Part shown: positions 1-9,013 of the stretch, in pieces
Layout of the letters: every line of letters begins with the position of its first letter
Position numbering within the stretch: the first letter of the stretch is position 1
NCBI RefSeq assembly: GCF_001662305.1
Contig: NZ_BDEP01000004.1
Coordinates: 1-64,000, forward strand
DNA length: 64,000 bases
Origin: Halomonas caseinilytica
GTDB taxonomy: Bacteria > Pseudomonadota > Gammaproteobacteria > Pseudomonadales > Halomonadaceae
Direction of reading: 5' to 3'
Position numbers and translations under genes: made by a program
Notes under the pieces: generated by a model
What the model was told of the DNA's origin: nothing
Database searches by the model: none
Seen by the model: only the letters and a program-made list of their open reading frames with translations

Positions 1-1085
1 TTAGATGATGACCCATGGGCAAAGCTCATGGCGTTGTAGGCATCCTGATCCGTGAGCAGCAAGGTCAGCTCGCCGGTGATGGTATCAACATCGGTACCCA
101 CCAACCTGACAGTCCCGGCAGCCACGGCCTCGGGGCGCTCGGTGGTATCGCGCATTACCAGTACCGGCTTGCCCAAGGAAGGAGCCTCTTCCTGAATCCC
201 CCCTGAGTCGGTCAGGATGATATCGGCACGGTTCATCAAGTAGACGAACGGCAGGTAGTCCTGGGGCTCCACCAGGTGCACGTTCTCGATATTGCCCAGC
301 AGGCGATTGACCGGCTCGCTCACGTTGGGGTTCAGGTGCACTGGATAGAGAATCTGCACATCGGGATGGGCCTGGGCTGTTTCGGCCAGTGCCCTGCAGA
401 TGTTTTCGAAACCGCCACCAAAGCTTTCACGGCGATGCCCGGTCACCAGGATCAGCCGCTTGTTATCGTCCAGCATGGGGAAGCGCGCCCGTTGATCGGC
501 CGCCAGTCGCGCGTCGTCTTCCAGCTTGCCGGTCACATCGAGCAGTGCATCCACCACGGTATTGCCGGTCACATAAACCGAGTCGGGGGCAACCCCCTCT
601 TTCAGGAGATTATCGCGCGAGGTATTGGTGGGAGCAAAATGCAAGGCAGCCAGGGCACCGGTGAGCTTGCGGTTGCCTTCTTCCGGCCAGGGTGAATAGA
701 GATTGCCGGTACGCAAGCCGGCTTCCACATGCCCCACGGGAATCTGCTGATAGTAGCAGGCCAGTGTGGTAGCAAAGGTGGTGGCAGTATCACCGTGAAC
801 CAGCACGATATCCGGGCGGAAGTCCTCCAGTACGCCTTTCATGCCCTGAAGGATCCCGGTCGTCACATCATTGAGATCCTGACCGGGCTTCATCAGGTCG
901 AGGTCATACTCGGGTACAAGCTCGAAGAGACTGAGCACCTGATCAAGCATCTCGCGATGCTGAGCGGTAACGCATACTCGCGCATCGAAGCGCTCGTCCG
1001 CAGCGAGTTGCAGAGCCAGCGTCGCCATCTTGATGGCTTCGGGCCGAGTACCGAACACGGTAAGAACCTTGCATTTCTCAGTCAC
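1..1085 (-). CDS. wecB: UDP-N-acetylglucosamine 2-epimerase (partial, 3' end off window)
   Basis: Interconverts UDP-GlcNAc and UDP-ManNAc in the cytoplasm, supplying ManNAc-type sugars for surface polysaccharide. I translated 361 codons from a GTG at 1085; a good ribosome site (AAGGAAG) lies 5 bases upstream, and the two ATGs just before it run straight into TGA in another frame. The frame is still open at base 1, so roughly 15 C-terminal residues are missing compared with the E. coli enzyme (376 aa). Family signatures are intact: HGDT (catalytic Asp99), EAGLRTG (Glu121), Glu135, [11 protein letters not shown] (His217) and [10 protein letters not shown] (292-300). It is the last visible gene of the capsule locus, so it probably makes a precursor for that polymer. 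Confidence 0.93.
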   Translation of the reverse strand, partial: MTEKCKVLTVFGTRPEAIKMATLALQLAADERFDARVCVTAQHREMLDQVLSLFELVPEYDLDLMKPGQDLNDVTTGILQGMKGVLEDFRPDIVLVHGDTATTFATTLACYYQQIPVGHVEAGLRTGNLYSPWPEEGNRKLTGALAALHFAPTNTSRDNLLKEGVAPDSVYVTGNTVVDALLDVTGKLEDDARLAADQRARFPMLDDNKRLILVTGHRRESFGGGFENICRALAETAQAHPDVQILYPVHLNPNVSEPVNRLLGNIENVHLVEPQDYLPFVYLMNRADIILTDSGGIQEEAPSLGKPVLVMRDTTERPEAVAAGTVRLVGTDVDTITGELTLLLTDQDAYNAMSFAHGSSS

Positions 1086-1134
1086 ATCATCTTCCTTAAT
1101 CGTGGGTGAGAACAATGGAAAAATTGCCGATCGA

Positions 1135-1587
1135 TCAATGATCCAGGAATTGGCCTTGCAGTTCCTGGCAGCGTCTGAAGTAGTACTCGAGCAATTGCTG
1201 GGTATCCTCCAACTGATGTTCCAGCTGCCTTTCCCTGTCCTGCGGAATCTCGCGGGGCTGCTGACTTGGCAGCGGCGGCGGGGCGGACTTTACGTGCGTG
1301 CGGGGGACTTCCGAGGCCGGATCGATTCGGCGGCCTTCCGATTCGCCATTGCGCAGGTAGTGCAAGAGAGGATTGACGTCAGCCCGGCGGACATCGTCAT
1401 GCCGCTGGAGATAGGCCGCCGTGGAAAATCGGGGCCCCGGATCACGCCCGAGACGCCAGCCATATTCCAGAAAGTGCTGCTCAGGCGTCATGCCAGCATA
1501 GCGTACATCGGGATAGCAGGCTTGATACCATTCGGCATCGAACAGTGAAGATTTCTGAAGCAATGCTTCTTCATCGAGTCGTGACAT
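1135..1587 (-). CDS. Small protein with two glycosyltransferase-associated FDAxWY/YPDV repeats
   Basis: A 150-residue protein of unknown function. Residues about 16-52 read [13 protein letters not shown]...[15 protein letters not shown] and residues about 53-90 contain a second, weaker copy ([14 protein letters not shown]...[13 protein letters not shown]). This module is usually seen as a tail or linker repeat on large polysaccharide glycosyltransferases, but here it is not joined to a catalytic domain. A proline-rich linker (about 100-112) and a Gln/Glu-rich probable coiled coil (116-146) follow. There is no signal peptide or membrane segment. It lies between kpsE and wecB on the same strand, so a role in capsule synthesis or assembly is inferred. 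It could also be a remnant of a larger transferase. Confidence 0.7.
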   Translation of the reverse strand: MSRLDEEALLQKSSLFDAEWYQACYPDVRYAGMTPEQHFLEYGWRLGRDPGPRFSTAAYLQRHDDVRRADVNPLLHYLRNGESEGRRIDPASEVPRTHVKSAPPPLPSQQPREIPQDRERQLEHQLEDTQQLLEYYFRRCQELQGQFLDH

Positions 1588-1641
1588 AAGGTTACTTCGT
1601 GTTAGCGGTTGAAATCGGTACCTGACATTGTCGTGACACTC

Positions 1642-2742
1642 CTAGTCACGATGGTCCCGAATGATCAGCACCAGCATGCTGAAAATGAAGGCCAGGAAGA
1701 TGGTGGCAAGCGCGAATACCGTGGTGTTGTACAGCCGATCCGGCTTCGTCGGATATTCCGGCATCAGCGGGCTTTGCAGTATGCTGACCTGCTTGAGCTT
1801 GCGTGCCGCCTCCAGTCGCGTGTTCTCGAGTGCGGAGAGCGCGCTGGAATACGTCTCCTGAGCGAACTGAGCCTGGAGTTCGAGCGTCTGATACTCGGAG
1901 GACACGCGGTTGAGCGATTCGCCAGTTGCCTGGGCTAGACGGTCACGCTGCTGTTGGATCTGCTCGCGCAGGGCCGCGATTTCACTCTGAACACGTTGCA
2001 TGTCCGCCGAGCGTTCGCTCTGGTAGCTGGCAAGCGCCTGGCGCTGTGCCTTGAGCTGAGCCAGGTTGCCCTCGAGCGTAGCGACGACCTGATTGATGCT
2101 TTCCACGGTTTGCTGCGGCGCCACAAGCCCTTCACGGTTCTGGAACTCCAACAGATCGGCTCGAGACTCTTTCAAGCGATCGTTGAGTCGCTGGAGCTGC
2201 TGTTCCAGGAAGCGGACCTGCTCCTGTGCGAGCCGTTGCCCCATCTCGTTCATATGGCGCTCACCGGCATCGAGCAGCAATTGCACCATCTGCTGGGCAA
2301 ACTCCGGCGTATAGGCCTGCACCTCGATATTCAGCACACCGGCATATTCATCCATCTCGACGGTGACGCGCTTCTGGTAGTACTCGTGAAGCGATTCAAT
2401 GGGCGCTTCGGCATCATTCAACCGCGCGAACACATCGCCATGCTCACTGTAATGCGAACGAAAATCGAGCTGCTCCTGCACCTGCTTGAGCATATCGACA
2501 GAAAGCAGGTATTCCCGCAACAGCAACAAGTCGGTATCGCTGGACGTACCGGTCAGAATGGAGGAGAAACTGACATCCGCCTGGGAAAGCTGCGGACTTT
2601 CCATCACGACCGTGGCGCGCGAGACATAGCGGTCTTCGGCCCAAAGTGCCCAATAGAAGGCAACCAGCAGGATGGCCACACAGGCGAGTACCCAATGTGG
2701 CTGGTGTTTCAATAGGCTTTTGATACGTTCTTTTGAGGCCAT
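1642..2742 (-). CDS. kpsE: Capsule export inner-membrane protein, KpsE/CtrB family (PCP-3)
   Basis: Polysaccharide co-polymerase-type protein that spans the periplasm and links the KpsMT ABC transporter to the outer-membrane exporter. The 366 residues have the expected build: N-terminal membrane helix (about 18-34), a periplasmic region starting DRYVSRATVVMES, a long coiled coil (about 170-320, rich in Gln/Arg/Leu) and a C-terminal membrane helix (about 341-361) with a short basic tail. Length and two-helix layout match KpsE/BexC/CtrB (about 360-380 aa). It follows kpsT after about 100 bp, in the same transcription direction as the rest of the locus. Confidence 0.9.
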   Translation of the reverse strand: MASKERIKSLLKHQPHWVLACVAILLVAFYWALWAEDRYVSRATVVMESPQLSQADVSFSSILTGTSSDTDLLLLREYLLSVDMLKQVQEQLDFRSHYSEHGDVFARLNDAEAPIESLHEYYQKRVTVEMDEYAGVLNIEVQAYTPEFAQQMVQLLLDAGERHMNEMGQRLAQEQVRFLEQQLQRLNDRLKESRADLLEFQNREGLVAPQQTVESINQVVATLEGNLAQLKAQRQALASYQSERSADMQRVQSEIAALREQIQQQRDRLAQATGESLNRVSSEYQTLELQAQFAQETYSSALSALENTRLEAARKLKQVSILQSPLMPEYPTKPDRLYNTTVFALATIFLAFIFSMLVLIIRDHRD

Positions 2743-2848
2743 AGAATTAGCAACAAACCTGGTAACGTGAAGACTTCAGCACTCTCGAAGGCCTTTCGGG
2801 TTCCCGCCGACCTTACCGAGTACACTTGACGATGAGATCACAACGGGG

Positions 2849-3778
2849 CTATCCGGCACCGTCGTCTGGACTTTCCTGAAAGGCTTTCAGCCGTGCTTGC
2901 GCGTCTTTGAAGTTCTGCTGGGCGGTACGGAAGGCATCGCCATAGTGGCGACGTTGGCGAGGGATCAAGTCCTTCTCCTTGGCTTCCTCGAACAGCGCCC
3001 TGGCATCCTGCAACTCCTTGCGGCGCCGTTGTAGCTGCTGTCGTGCTTCGTCCTGAGTGGAGGGCTCGGCAAGGCGCGCCGGCCTGACCGGCGGACCAAG
3101 CGGGTGGTCCTCGCTATTGCCATCCGTTTCGGCGTGATAGGCCTCGATGGCTTCTTCCACATCATCGTACCAGAAGGCTTCTCCATCACGCAGATACACG
3201 CCTGCCTGGCAGAGATCCTTGAGAATGCCCTCACCGTGGGAAACCATGATCAGACTGGCCTGGCCGACCTTGTCCTTGAAAGCCTTGGCGGCCTTGGCCT
3301 TGAAGGCTCGGTCACCTACCGAGGTGGCCTCGTCGGAGAGATAGACATCAAAATCGAACGCCAGCGAGAGGCCGAAGTTGAGGCGGGAACGCATGCCGGA
3401 AGAATAGGTCTTGATCGGTTCATCGAAAGCATCGCCGATCTCGGCGAAGTCCTGCACCCGATCGATAATTTCCTGTTCCTTGTTACGCCCACCATGCACT
3501 CGAGCAACGAACTTGACGTTCTGGCGGCCGGTCATCGAGCCTTGAAAGCCTCCCGCCAGGCCGATCGGCCAGGAAACACGGCAATTGCGCTCGATGCTGC
3601 CCCGCTCGGGATGATCCATGCCGGCAATCAGCCGCAACAACGTCGATTTACCGGCGCCGTTGCGCCCTACCAGACCGACACTCACCCCTTTGGGAAAGGA
3701 AAGGTTGATGTCCTTGAGCACCCAAGGGCTGCCGTGATGGTTATGGTAACGCTTGTAAAGGTTGCGAATTTCGATCAT
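2849..3778 (-). CDS. kpsT: Capsule ABC exporter ATP-binding protein (KpsT) with a C-terminal extension
   Basis: ATPase of the ABC transporter that moves the finished capsular polysaccharide across the inner membrane. Walker A GRNGAGKST is at 38-46, the signature SSGM at 126-129 and Walker B YLSDE at 146-150, all in typical KpsT form; the stretch around GGFQGSMTGRQNVKF is also characteristic. The protein is 309 aa, whereas KpsT is usually about 220. The extra 85 or so residues (from about 225) are hydrophilic: a short proline-rich linker and then a charged, probably helical or coiled-coil region. The gene starts 15 bp after kpsM ends, so the two are co-transcribed. Confidence 0.93.
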   Translation of the reverse strand: MIEIRNLYKRYHNHHGSPWVLKDINLSFPKGVSVGLVGRNGAGKSTLLRLIAGMDHPERGSIERNCRVSWPIGLAGGFQGSMTGRQNVKFVARVHGGRNKEQEIIDRVQDFAEIGDAFDEPIKTYSSGMRSRLNFGLSLAFDFDVYLSDEATSVGDRAFKAKAAKAFKDKVGQASLIMVSHGEGILKDLCQAGVYLRDGEAFWYDDVEEAIEAYHAETDGNSEDHPLGPPVRPARLAEPSTQDEARQQLQRRRKELQDARALFEEAKEKDLIPRQRRHYGDAFRTAQQNFKDAQARLKAFQESPDDGAG

Positions 3779-3793
3779 GAGTGGCCTGTCGGC

Positions 3794-4609
3794 TTATCTG
3801 GCTTTGAGGCGATCCCTGAAGCGCATGTGCATCAACAGGCCGAGAGCCAGCGTGCTCAACGTCCAGGCCCAGAAATAGGTCATGCTGGTGCCATGCACGA
3901 CGTGGTAGCCCTCGAAGAAGCTGGCACGCAGCATCTCCAGTCCATGGACGATGGGATTGAGCATGACGTATTCCAGCAGCCAGTGCGGTAGCTGATGTAG
4001 CGGAAAAATCACGCCAGAGAGAATCAACAACGGCATGCTCAGCATCCGCACGATCTTGCCAATTTCCGGCACCAGGGTACCGGCTACCGAAACAATCAAG
4101 CCAAGCCCGAGCCCCAGGCACCAGAGTGAGAACCAGTCCCACATGGCATACAGGGCATGATCCGGCATGAGATCCGTGCCCAGCATCAAGGCACCGACGA
4201 TAAAGAGCAGGAAGATCAGGGTGCGCAGCATGACTTCCAGAAAATTGCGCACCAGCACCGAGTCCACGGGCTGCACCTGGCGATAGGCAAACAGCGCCTG
4301 ATTGGCCTCCACGGCGCCCAGGCCACGCATCAATCCCTCACGGATCAGGAAAAAGCCCATCAGCCCGACGATCATCCAAGGAATGAATTCAGCCCCAACG
4401 ATCAGACGATCTCCCCGGATGAAGCCACGAATGCTGACCATGATCAGCGTGAAGGCCGCAGGCTCGGCAATCATCCAGAACCAGCCCATGCGGTCGGTCA
4501 TGGTGCGCGAGATGGCCTCACGCAGGAACATGGCATACCAGACACTGCGCGTGACTTGCCATGGCGAACGTTCGGTACCGCTAGTACCGCGAGAAAATAT
4601 GTCAAACAT
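3794..4609 (-). CDS. kpsM: Capsule ABC exporter permease (KpsM)
   Basis: ABC-2 type permease that forms the inner-membrane channel with KpsT. The 271-residue protein has about six hydrophobic segments, the first after an N-terminal cytoplasmic region containing RSVWYAMFLREAISR, which resembles other KpsM/BexB proteins. The segment MFLREAISRTMTDRMGWFWM precedes helix 1, and the helices near PLLILSGVIFPLHQLP match the usual re-entrant region. The ATG start at 4609 lies 64 bp after the kpsD-like gene ends. Transport of a lipid-linked polymer is known for the family; the polymer itself cannot be deduced. Confidence 0.92.
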   Translation of the reverse strand: MFDIFSRGTSGTERSPWQVTRSVWYAMFLREAISRTMTDRMGWFWMIAEPAAFTLIMVSIRGFIRGDRLIVGAEFIPWMIVGLMGFFLIREGLMRGLGAVEANQALFAYRQVQPVDSVLVRNFLEVMLRTLIFLLFIVGALMLGTDLMPDHALYAMWDWFSLWCLGLGLGLIVSVAGTLVPEIGKIVRMLSMPLLILSGVIFPLHQLPHWLLEYVMLNPIVHGLEMLRASFFEGYHVVHGTSMTYFWAWTLSTLALGLLMHMRFRDRLKAR

Positions 4610-4673
4610 GGTGGGGTAACCCCGTCAGCAAGCACTCAGGCGGCGCCAAGGCCGCCTGAGCATTCAGACCTCG

Positions 4674-6452
4674 TCACAGATCGAGCGCGACCTTGGTGGC
4701 CACGGCAACCTGATAGAGGATCTGCGTGATCGACTTGGCAAGCTCGAGGTTGCTGGTCGGCGCCCTCGGCAACACGATGATCTCGTCGCCGGCACGCAGT
4801 TCCGCGTCATCCGCCGGGATAACGGCGCCATTGCGATGCGCCACCAGGATTTCATCGTCGTTGGCACGCGGCGTAAAGCCACCCGCCTGCTCGATGTAGT
4901 CCTCGACGGACATGCCAGGCGTATAGACCACGGCCTGCGGCATGGTGACCTCGCCACTGAGCAGGATGGCATCGTTGGTCTCGGGGATCTTGACGACGTC
5001 GCCGTCCTGCAGGCGCACATCGGCGATGCCGCTATTCCCGCGCGCCACGACCAGCTGGCCGGTGGGCTCGACCTTCGAGGCCTTCTGCACGAAACGCTCG
5101 ATCAACTCGGCCTGCTGTACCTGAATCTTGCCCTCTTCCGCGGTGCGCGCCGGATAACCCAGGTAGGTCGTCTGCAGGCGTTGCAGGCTCTTTTCGAGTG
5201 CCTCTTCCTGCTGCTTGGCGACGCTTTCACGCAGGATCGAAATATCGTGAACGCTGGTCATGTCCTTGGGCACGCCGACCGCATCGAGGAACTCGCCAAG
5301 GCGTGCATTGCGTGGCAGTGCATAACGGGAGGGGCCATAGAAGCTGCCCTCAAGCTCGACGACGATCGTCTCGGCACGCTTGTCGGCACTGAACAGCACT
5401 TCATCACCGCTCTGCACGGTCTGGCTGGCGAACTCATCGAGCGGGAAGTACTCGGCCATCGGACCATCACTGCGATCACCGCGCAGCAACACGTGCGAGA
5501 CACCACTGTTCAGGCGGGCGAGCTGCTGCACATCCCGTCCGCTGAGTTGTTGCCCTTGCAGCTCATAGCGATATTCACGCTTCACGTCGCCGGTCACGGC
5601 AATTGCCGGGCCGCGCTCCTCGACCACAATGGTATCGCCGTCCTTGAACTGCGGACGCTGGATATCACCGTCGAGCAGGAAATCGTAGAGATCAACGGTG
5701 GCGACCGTGCGGTCACCTCGTTCTACCCGGATCTGCCGGTAGCTGCCCAGATCCTTGTCGATGCCTCCCGCCTGATCGAGGAAATAGAGTACCGAGTCGG
5801 AGGGAGTGCCAGCGTAACGCCCCGGATTTTCGACATAACCGGTGACGAACACGCCCACCGGCTGGACGCCTTGCAGGTTGGTGTACACCTGCACGTCCTG
5901 GGGATAGACATCCTGAATCGCCTGGCGAACCTGGGCATCGAGCTGCTGACTGTTCATCCCCTGTACCTGCACCGGCCCGATCGAGGGGATGTAAATATTG
6001 CCCTGGGCATCCACGGGCACGGTCTGGTCAAGTTCCACGGCCCCCCAGGCACGCAACGTCACCTGGTCACCGGGCTTGATCTTGTAACTGGAATTGAGGC
6101 CATCGGCCATGGTGCCACGGAAGCCGCCCTCGAAAAGGTTGGCCCCGAAGGGGTCCAGCTTGTCCATTTCGGCCTTGGGAGGCTCGGCTTTCATCCCGTA
6201 GCGGTTGGGCTTGACCACCGGGCCATAGTTGGCGCTCTCCCAGTTGGCGCGGGGCGTCGCATCGACATTGCTGCTCTGCCCGCCACTCTGCGCTTGTCCG
6301 GACGCGCTCTGGAACTGCCCCTGGCTCTGCTGTTGCTGCTCCGAGCCACCGATGCCCGACTGCAGGAAGCTCTGGGCATTTGCCGAGCCGGGCAGCAGCA
6401 ACAAGCCCGCTACCAGCAGGGCGCCCAACGTCGAAGTGTCGCGATTGATCAC
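4674..6452 (-). CDS. kpsD: Outer-membrane polysaccharide export protein with SLBB domains (KpsD/Wza-type OPX)
   Basis: OPX protein that carries the polymer through periplasm and outer membrane. The start is GTG at 6452, overlapping the stop of the lipoprotein gene by 4 bp (GTGA), so translation is coupled. Residues 1-26 form a signal peptide ending ANA|QS. A poly-export domain begins near 120 (YKIKPGDQVTLRAWG), followed by several SLBB-type beta-grasp repeats (VFVTGYVENPGRYAG; ITVTGDV-like; ILLSGEVTMPQAVVYTPG). The 592-residue length fits KpsD (about 560) better than Wza (about 380). No lipobox is present, unlike Wza. Confidence 0.88.
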   Translation of the reverse strand: MINRDTSTLGALLVAGLLLLPGSANAQSFLQSGIGGSEQQQQSQGQFQSASGQAQSGGQSSNVDATPRANWESANYGPVVKPNRYGMKAEPPKAEMDKLDPFGANLFEGGFRGTMADGLNSSYKIKPGDQVTLRAWGAVELDQTVPVDAQGNIYIPSIGPVQVQGMNSQQLDAQVRQAIQDVYPQDVQVYTNLQGVQPVGVFVTGYVENPGRYAGTPSDSVLYFLDQAGGIDKDLGSYRQIRVERGDRTVATVDLYDFLLDGDIQRPQFKDGDTIVVEERGPAIAVTGDVKREYRYELQGQQLSGRDVQQLARLNSGVSHVLLRGDRSDGPMAEYFPLDEFASQTVQSGDEVLFSADKRAETIVVELEGSFYGPSRYALPRNARLGEFLDAVGVPKDMTSVHDISILRESVAKQQEEALEKSLQRLQTTYLGYPARTAEEGKIQVQQAELIERFVQKASKVEPTGQLVVARGNSGIADVRLQDGDVVKIPETNDAILLSGEVTMPQAVVYTPGMSVEDYIEQAGGFTPRANDDEILVAHRNGAVIPADDAELRAGDEIIVLPRAPTSNLELAKSITQILYQVAVATKVALDL

Positions 6453-6889
6453 CGGCTCATTCTCCCTGCCTGGGTTTGCGTTACCAGCCGCTGCGAGACC
6501 CAGCTGCCATCGGACGTCTTGCAGGCCACTGCCGAGCGGACATTGCCGCCCTGCAACTGCATGATCTGCAGTTGCCGGCAGTCACGACCGCTTGCCGCGT
6601 AGTACGTCGCATCCGCCATCACCTCGACGTTCCCTCCCCAGGGACTATCCTGCAACACGACAGTGGCACCGGGACCGGACTGGCTGAGAAAGCCATTGAG
6701 ATTGGAGCCTAGCTGGGTGCCCTGGGTGGGCCCGTCGATGACCGAGCCGGAGGGATTCTGCCCCTGTTGCGTGGCGCAACCCGACAAGCTCACGGCGAAC
6801 GCCACCAGCATCGCGGATGCATGGCGGCGTCTCCAGGGACGCGATGTCGCTCCCATGCGGAACATGCCACTGAATTGTCGTTTTTCCAT
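6449..6889 (-). CDS. Capsule-locus outer-membrane lipoprotein, function unknown
   Basis: A 146-residue predicted lipoprotein. An ATG at 6889 is preferred over the longer frame because AAGGGA lies about 7 bases upstream and the added residues look non-coding. A twin-arginine-rich N-region leads to a hydrophobic stretch and lipobox LSGC (Cys at about 40), so the mature protein should be membrane anchored. The C-terminal part contains ASGRDCRQLQIMQ and SAVACKTSDGSWVSQRLV with a Cys pair that could form a disulfide; this pattern recalls the C-terminal domain of 17-kDa surface-antigen type proteins. It overlaps the OPX gene by 4 bp and is the first visible gene of the export operon, so a role in assembling the exporter is inferred. 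Confidence 0.75.
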   Translation of the reverse strand: MEKRQFSGMFRMGATSRPWRRRHASAMLVAFAVSLSGCATQQGQNPSGSVIDGPTQGTQLGSNLNGFLSQSGPGATVVLQDSPWGGNVEVMADATYYAASGRDCRQLQIMQLQGGNVRSAVACKTSDGSWVSQRLVTQTQAGRMSR

Positions 6890-7030
6890 ATTGGTTTCCC
6901 TTGCAATATCGGCATGGCAGTCGCCGCCGCTTCGAATTGATCGGCGCCGCCCGGGCCTGGCCCTTGCTTGCGGCGGCACTTCATGATGGAAGGGCGGCGG
7001 CTACCAGGCAACCGCATACCCGCATGCAGC

Positions 7031-7062
7031 GCACGGCGTTGACCCTCGGGTCGCCGCCGTGC
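7031..7062. terminator. Strong hairpin between cysNC and the capsule operon
   Basis: GCACGGCG (7031-7038) pairs with CGCCGTGC (7055-7062), and an inner GACC/GGTC pair extends the stem. It lies 24 bp beyond the cysNC stop, in the gap before the capsule lipoprotein gene. No T-run follows on either strand, so it is only a possible terminator or mRNA-stabilising structure. Confidence 0.45.
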
Positions 7063-7085
7063 GTGCCTGTCTAACGGGTGATGAG

Positions 7086-8999
7086 TCAGAGCTCCTTGAG
7101 GAGACGGGTCAGGATATCCTGCTGACTCATGGTTTCAGTGTTGACCGTCACCTCAGCGTTGCTCGGCGCTTCGTAGGGGCTGTTGATACCGGTGAAGTCT
7201 TGGATTCTGCCTTCACGCGCCTTCTGGTAGAGCCCCTTGGGATCACGCTGCTCGCAGATATCCAGCGGGGTGTCGACATGGACTTCGATGAAGTCGCCCT
7301 CGTCGAACAGTTCGCGAGCAGCCTCGCGGTTAGCGCGGAACGGTGAAATGAAGGCAGTGATCACGATCACGCCGGCCTCGGCGAACAGCCGCGCGACTTC
7401 ACCCACCCGGCGGATGTTCTCGGCACGGTCACCTTCGCCCATGTCCAGGTCCTTGCACAGGCCATGGCGGATATTGTCACCGTCGAGCAGCATGGTGTGA
7501 TAACCGCGGCGATTGAGCTCGACTTCCAGCGCGTTGGCCAGGGTCGACTTGCCGGAACCGGAGTAGCCAGTGAACCAGACACACTTGCCTTCATGGCCAT
7601 TGATCTGCTCACGCATGGCCTGGGTGACGCTGGTGCGATTCCACACCACATTGGCCTTGCTGTCGTGCTCGCGGAACTCGTACGGCAGCTCGCTTTCCAG
7701 CGGCTGATGAATCATCCCGACGCCCACGGTGATGTTGGTGAGTCGGTCGATGATGATGAAGTTACCGGTACCCGGGCTGGTACGGTAGTCGTCGACCGGC
7801 ACCGGCGCGGTCAACTCCACCTGGCAGCGCGCGATGGCGTTGAGGTCGAGGTGATCGGCGTGGCGCTGTTCGAGGGTATTGACGTCGACCTGGTAGTCGA
7901 TGGCCTTCACCTTGCCGGCCATGTCGCGGGTGGCCAGCTTGAGATCATACAGCTTGCCGGGCTCGAGTGCCTTCTCGTGCATCCAGACGATGTCGGCTTC
8001 GAAGCTGGTAGCCAGCGGCACCTGGGCATCCTCGGCAACGATCCAGTCACCGCGCGAGATGTCGATCTCGTCTTCCAGCGTCACGGTGATGGCCTGTCCC
8101 GGGTAGGCAACCTCCAGATCGCCATCCCAGGTGACGATGCGCTCGACCCTAGACGTCTTCCCGGAAGGCAAGGCACGGATGGCCTGGCCCGGCTTCAACA
8201 CACCGGCAGCCAAGGTGCCGCAATAGCCCCGGAAGTCCAGGTTGGGACGATTGACGTACTGCACCGGCAGGCGCAGGTCACGCAGGTTCTGGTCGTGTCG
8301 AATCTCGACGGTCTCGAGCAGCTCGAGCATCGCCGGCCCCTCGTACCAGGACATCGCTTCGCTCTTGTTGACCACATTGTCGCCCTTCAGGGCCGACATC
8401 GGCACGAAGCGGATATCCGGGGCATTCAGCTTGTCGGCGATCTCCTGGTACTGCGCGACGATCTCGTTGTAGCGCTCCTCGGAGTAGTCGACCAGATCCA
8501 TCTTGTTGATCGCCACCACCAGGTGCTGGATGCCCAGCAAGTCGGCGATGAAGCTGTGTCGGCGAGTCTGGGTCTGCACGCCGTGACGCGCATCGACCAG
8601 GATCACCGCCAGGCTCGCCGTGGAGGCCCCGGTGGCCATGTTGCGGGTATACTGCTCGTGCCCCGGCGTATCGGCGATGATGAACTTGCGCTTGTCGGTC
8701 GAGAAAAAGCGGTACGCCACGTCGATGGTGATGCCCTGCTCCCGCTCCGACTGCAGGCCATCCACCAGCAGTGCCAGATCCACCTCGTCGCCGGTGGTCC
8801 CGCTGGTCTTGGAGGCCTGGGTGATCGCGGCCAGCTGATCCTCGTAGATCATCTTGGAGTCGTGCAGCAACCGCCCGATCAGGGTCGACTTGCCGTCATC
8901 GACGCTGCCGCAGGTGATGAAACGGAGCAAATCCTTGTTCTCGTGCTCCTTGAGATAGGCTTCGATATCGTCCGCGATCAAACTAGATTGATGTGACAT
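7086..8999 (-). CDS. cysNC: Bifunctional sulfate adenylyltransferase subunit 1 / adenylylsulfate kinase
   Basis: The N-terminal GTPase half (CysN) regulates ATP sulfurylase and pairs with CysD to make APS; the C-terminal half (CysC) phosphorylates APS to PAPS. CysN motifs: P-loop GSVDDGKST (31-39), DTPGHEQYT (110-118) and NKMD (165-168). CysC motifs: P-loop GYSGSGKST (478-486), DGDNIRHGL (506-514) and ITAFISPFR (about 547-555). The 637 residues match the size of CysNC/NodQ fusions. It is the last gene of the sulfate operon. The ATG at 8999 is only 15 bp from a heptamer-repeat tract. Confidence 0.96.
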   Translation of the reverse strand: MSHQSSLIADDIEAYLKEHENKDLLRFITCGSVDDGKSTLIGRLLHDSKMIYEDQLAAITQASKTSGTTGDEVDLALLVDGLQSEREQGITIDVAYRFFSTDKRKFIIADTPGHEQYTRNMATGASTASLAVILVDARHGVQTQTRRHSFIADLLGIQHLVVAINKMDLVDYSEERYNEIVAQYQEIADKLNAPDIRFVPMSALKGDNVVNKSEAMSWYEGPAMLELLETVEIRHDQNLRDLRLPVQYVNRPNLDFRGYCGTLAAGVLKPGQAIRALPSGKTSRVERIVTWDGDLEVAYPGQAITVTLEDEIDISRGDWIVAEDAQVPLATSFEADIVWMHEKALEPGKLYDLKLATRDMAGKVKAIDYQVDVNTLEQRHADHLDLNAIARCQVELTAPVPVDDYRTSPGTGNFIIIDRLTNITVGVGMIHQPLESELPYEFREHDSKANVVWNRTSVTQAMREQINGHEGKCVWFTGYSGSGKSTLANALEVELNRRGYHTMLLDGDNIRHGLCKDLDMGEGDRAENIRRVGEVARLFAEAGVIVITAFISPFRANREAARELFDEGDFIEVHVDTPLDICEQRDPKGLYQKAREGRIQDFTGINSPYEAPSNAEVTVNTETMSQQDILTRLLKEL

Positions 9000-9013
9000 A
9001 ACGCATCCCTAAC

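Noticed and set aside
4836..6602. 588-codon plus-strand open frame over the OPX gene
   Set aside because: Antisense shadow of the kpsD-like gene; no ribosome site and no recognisable protein motif.
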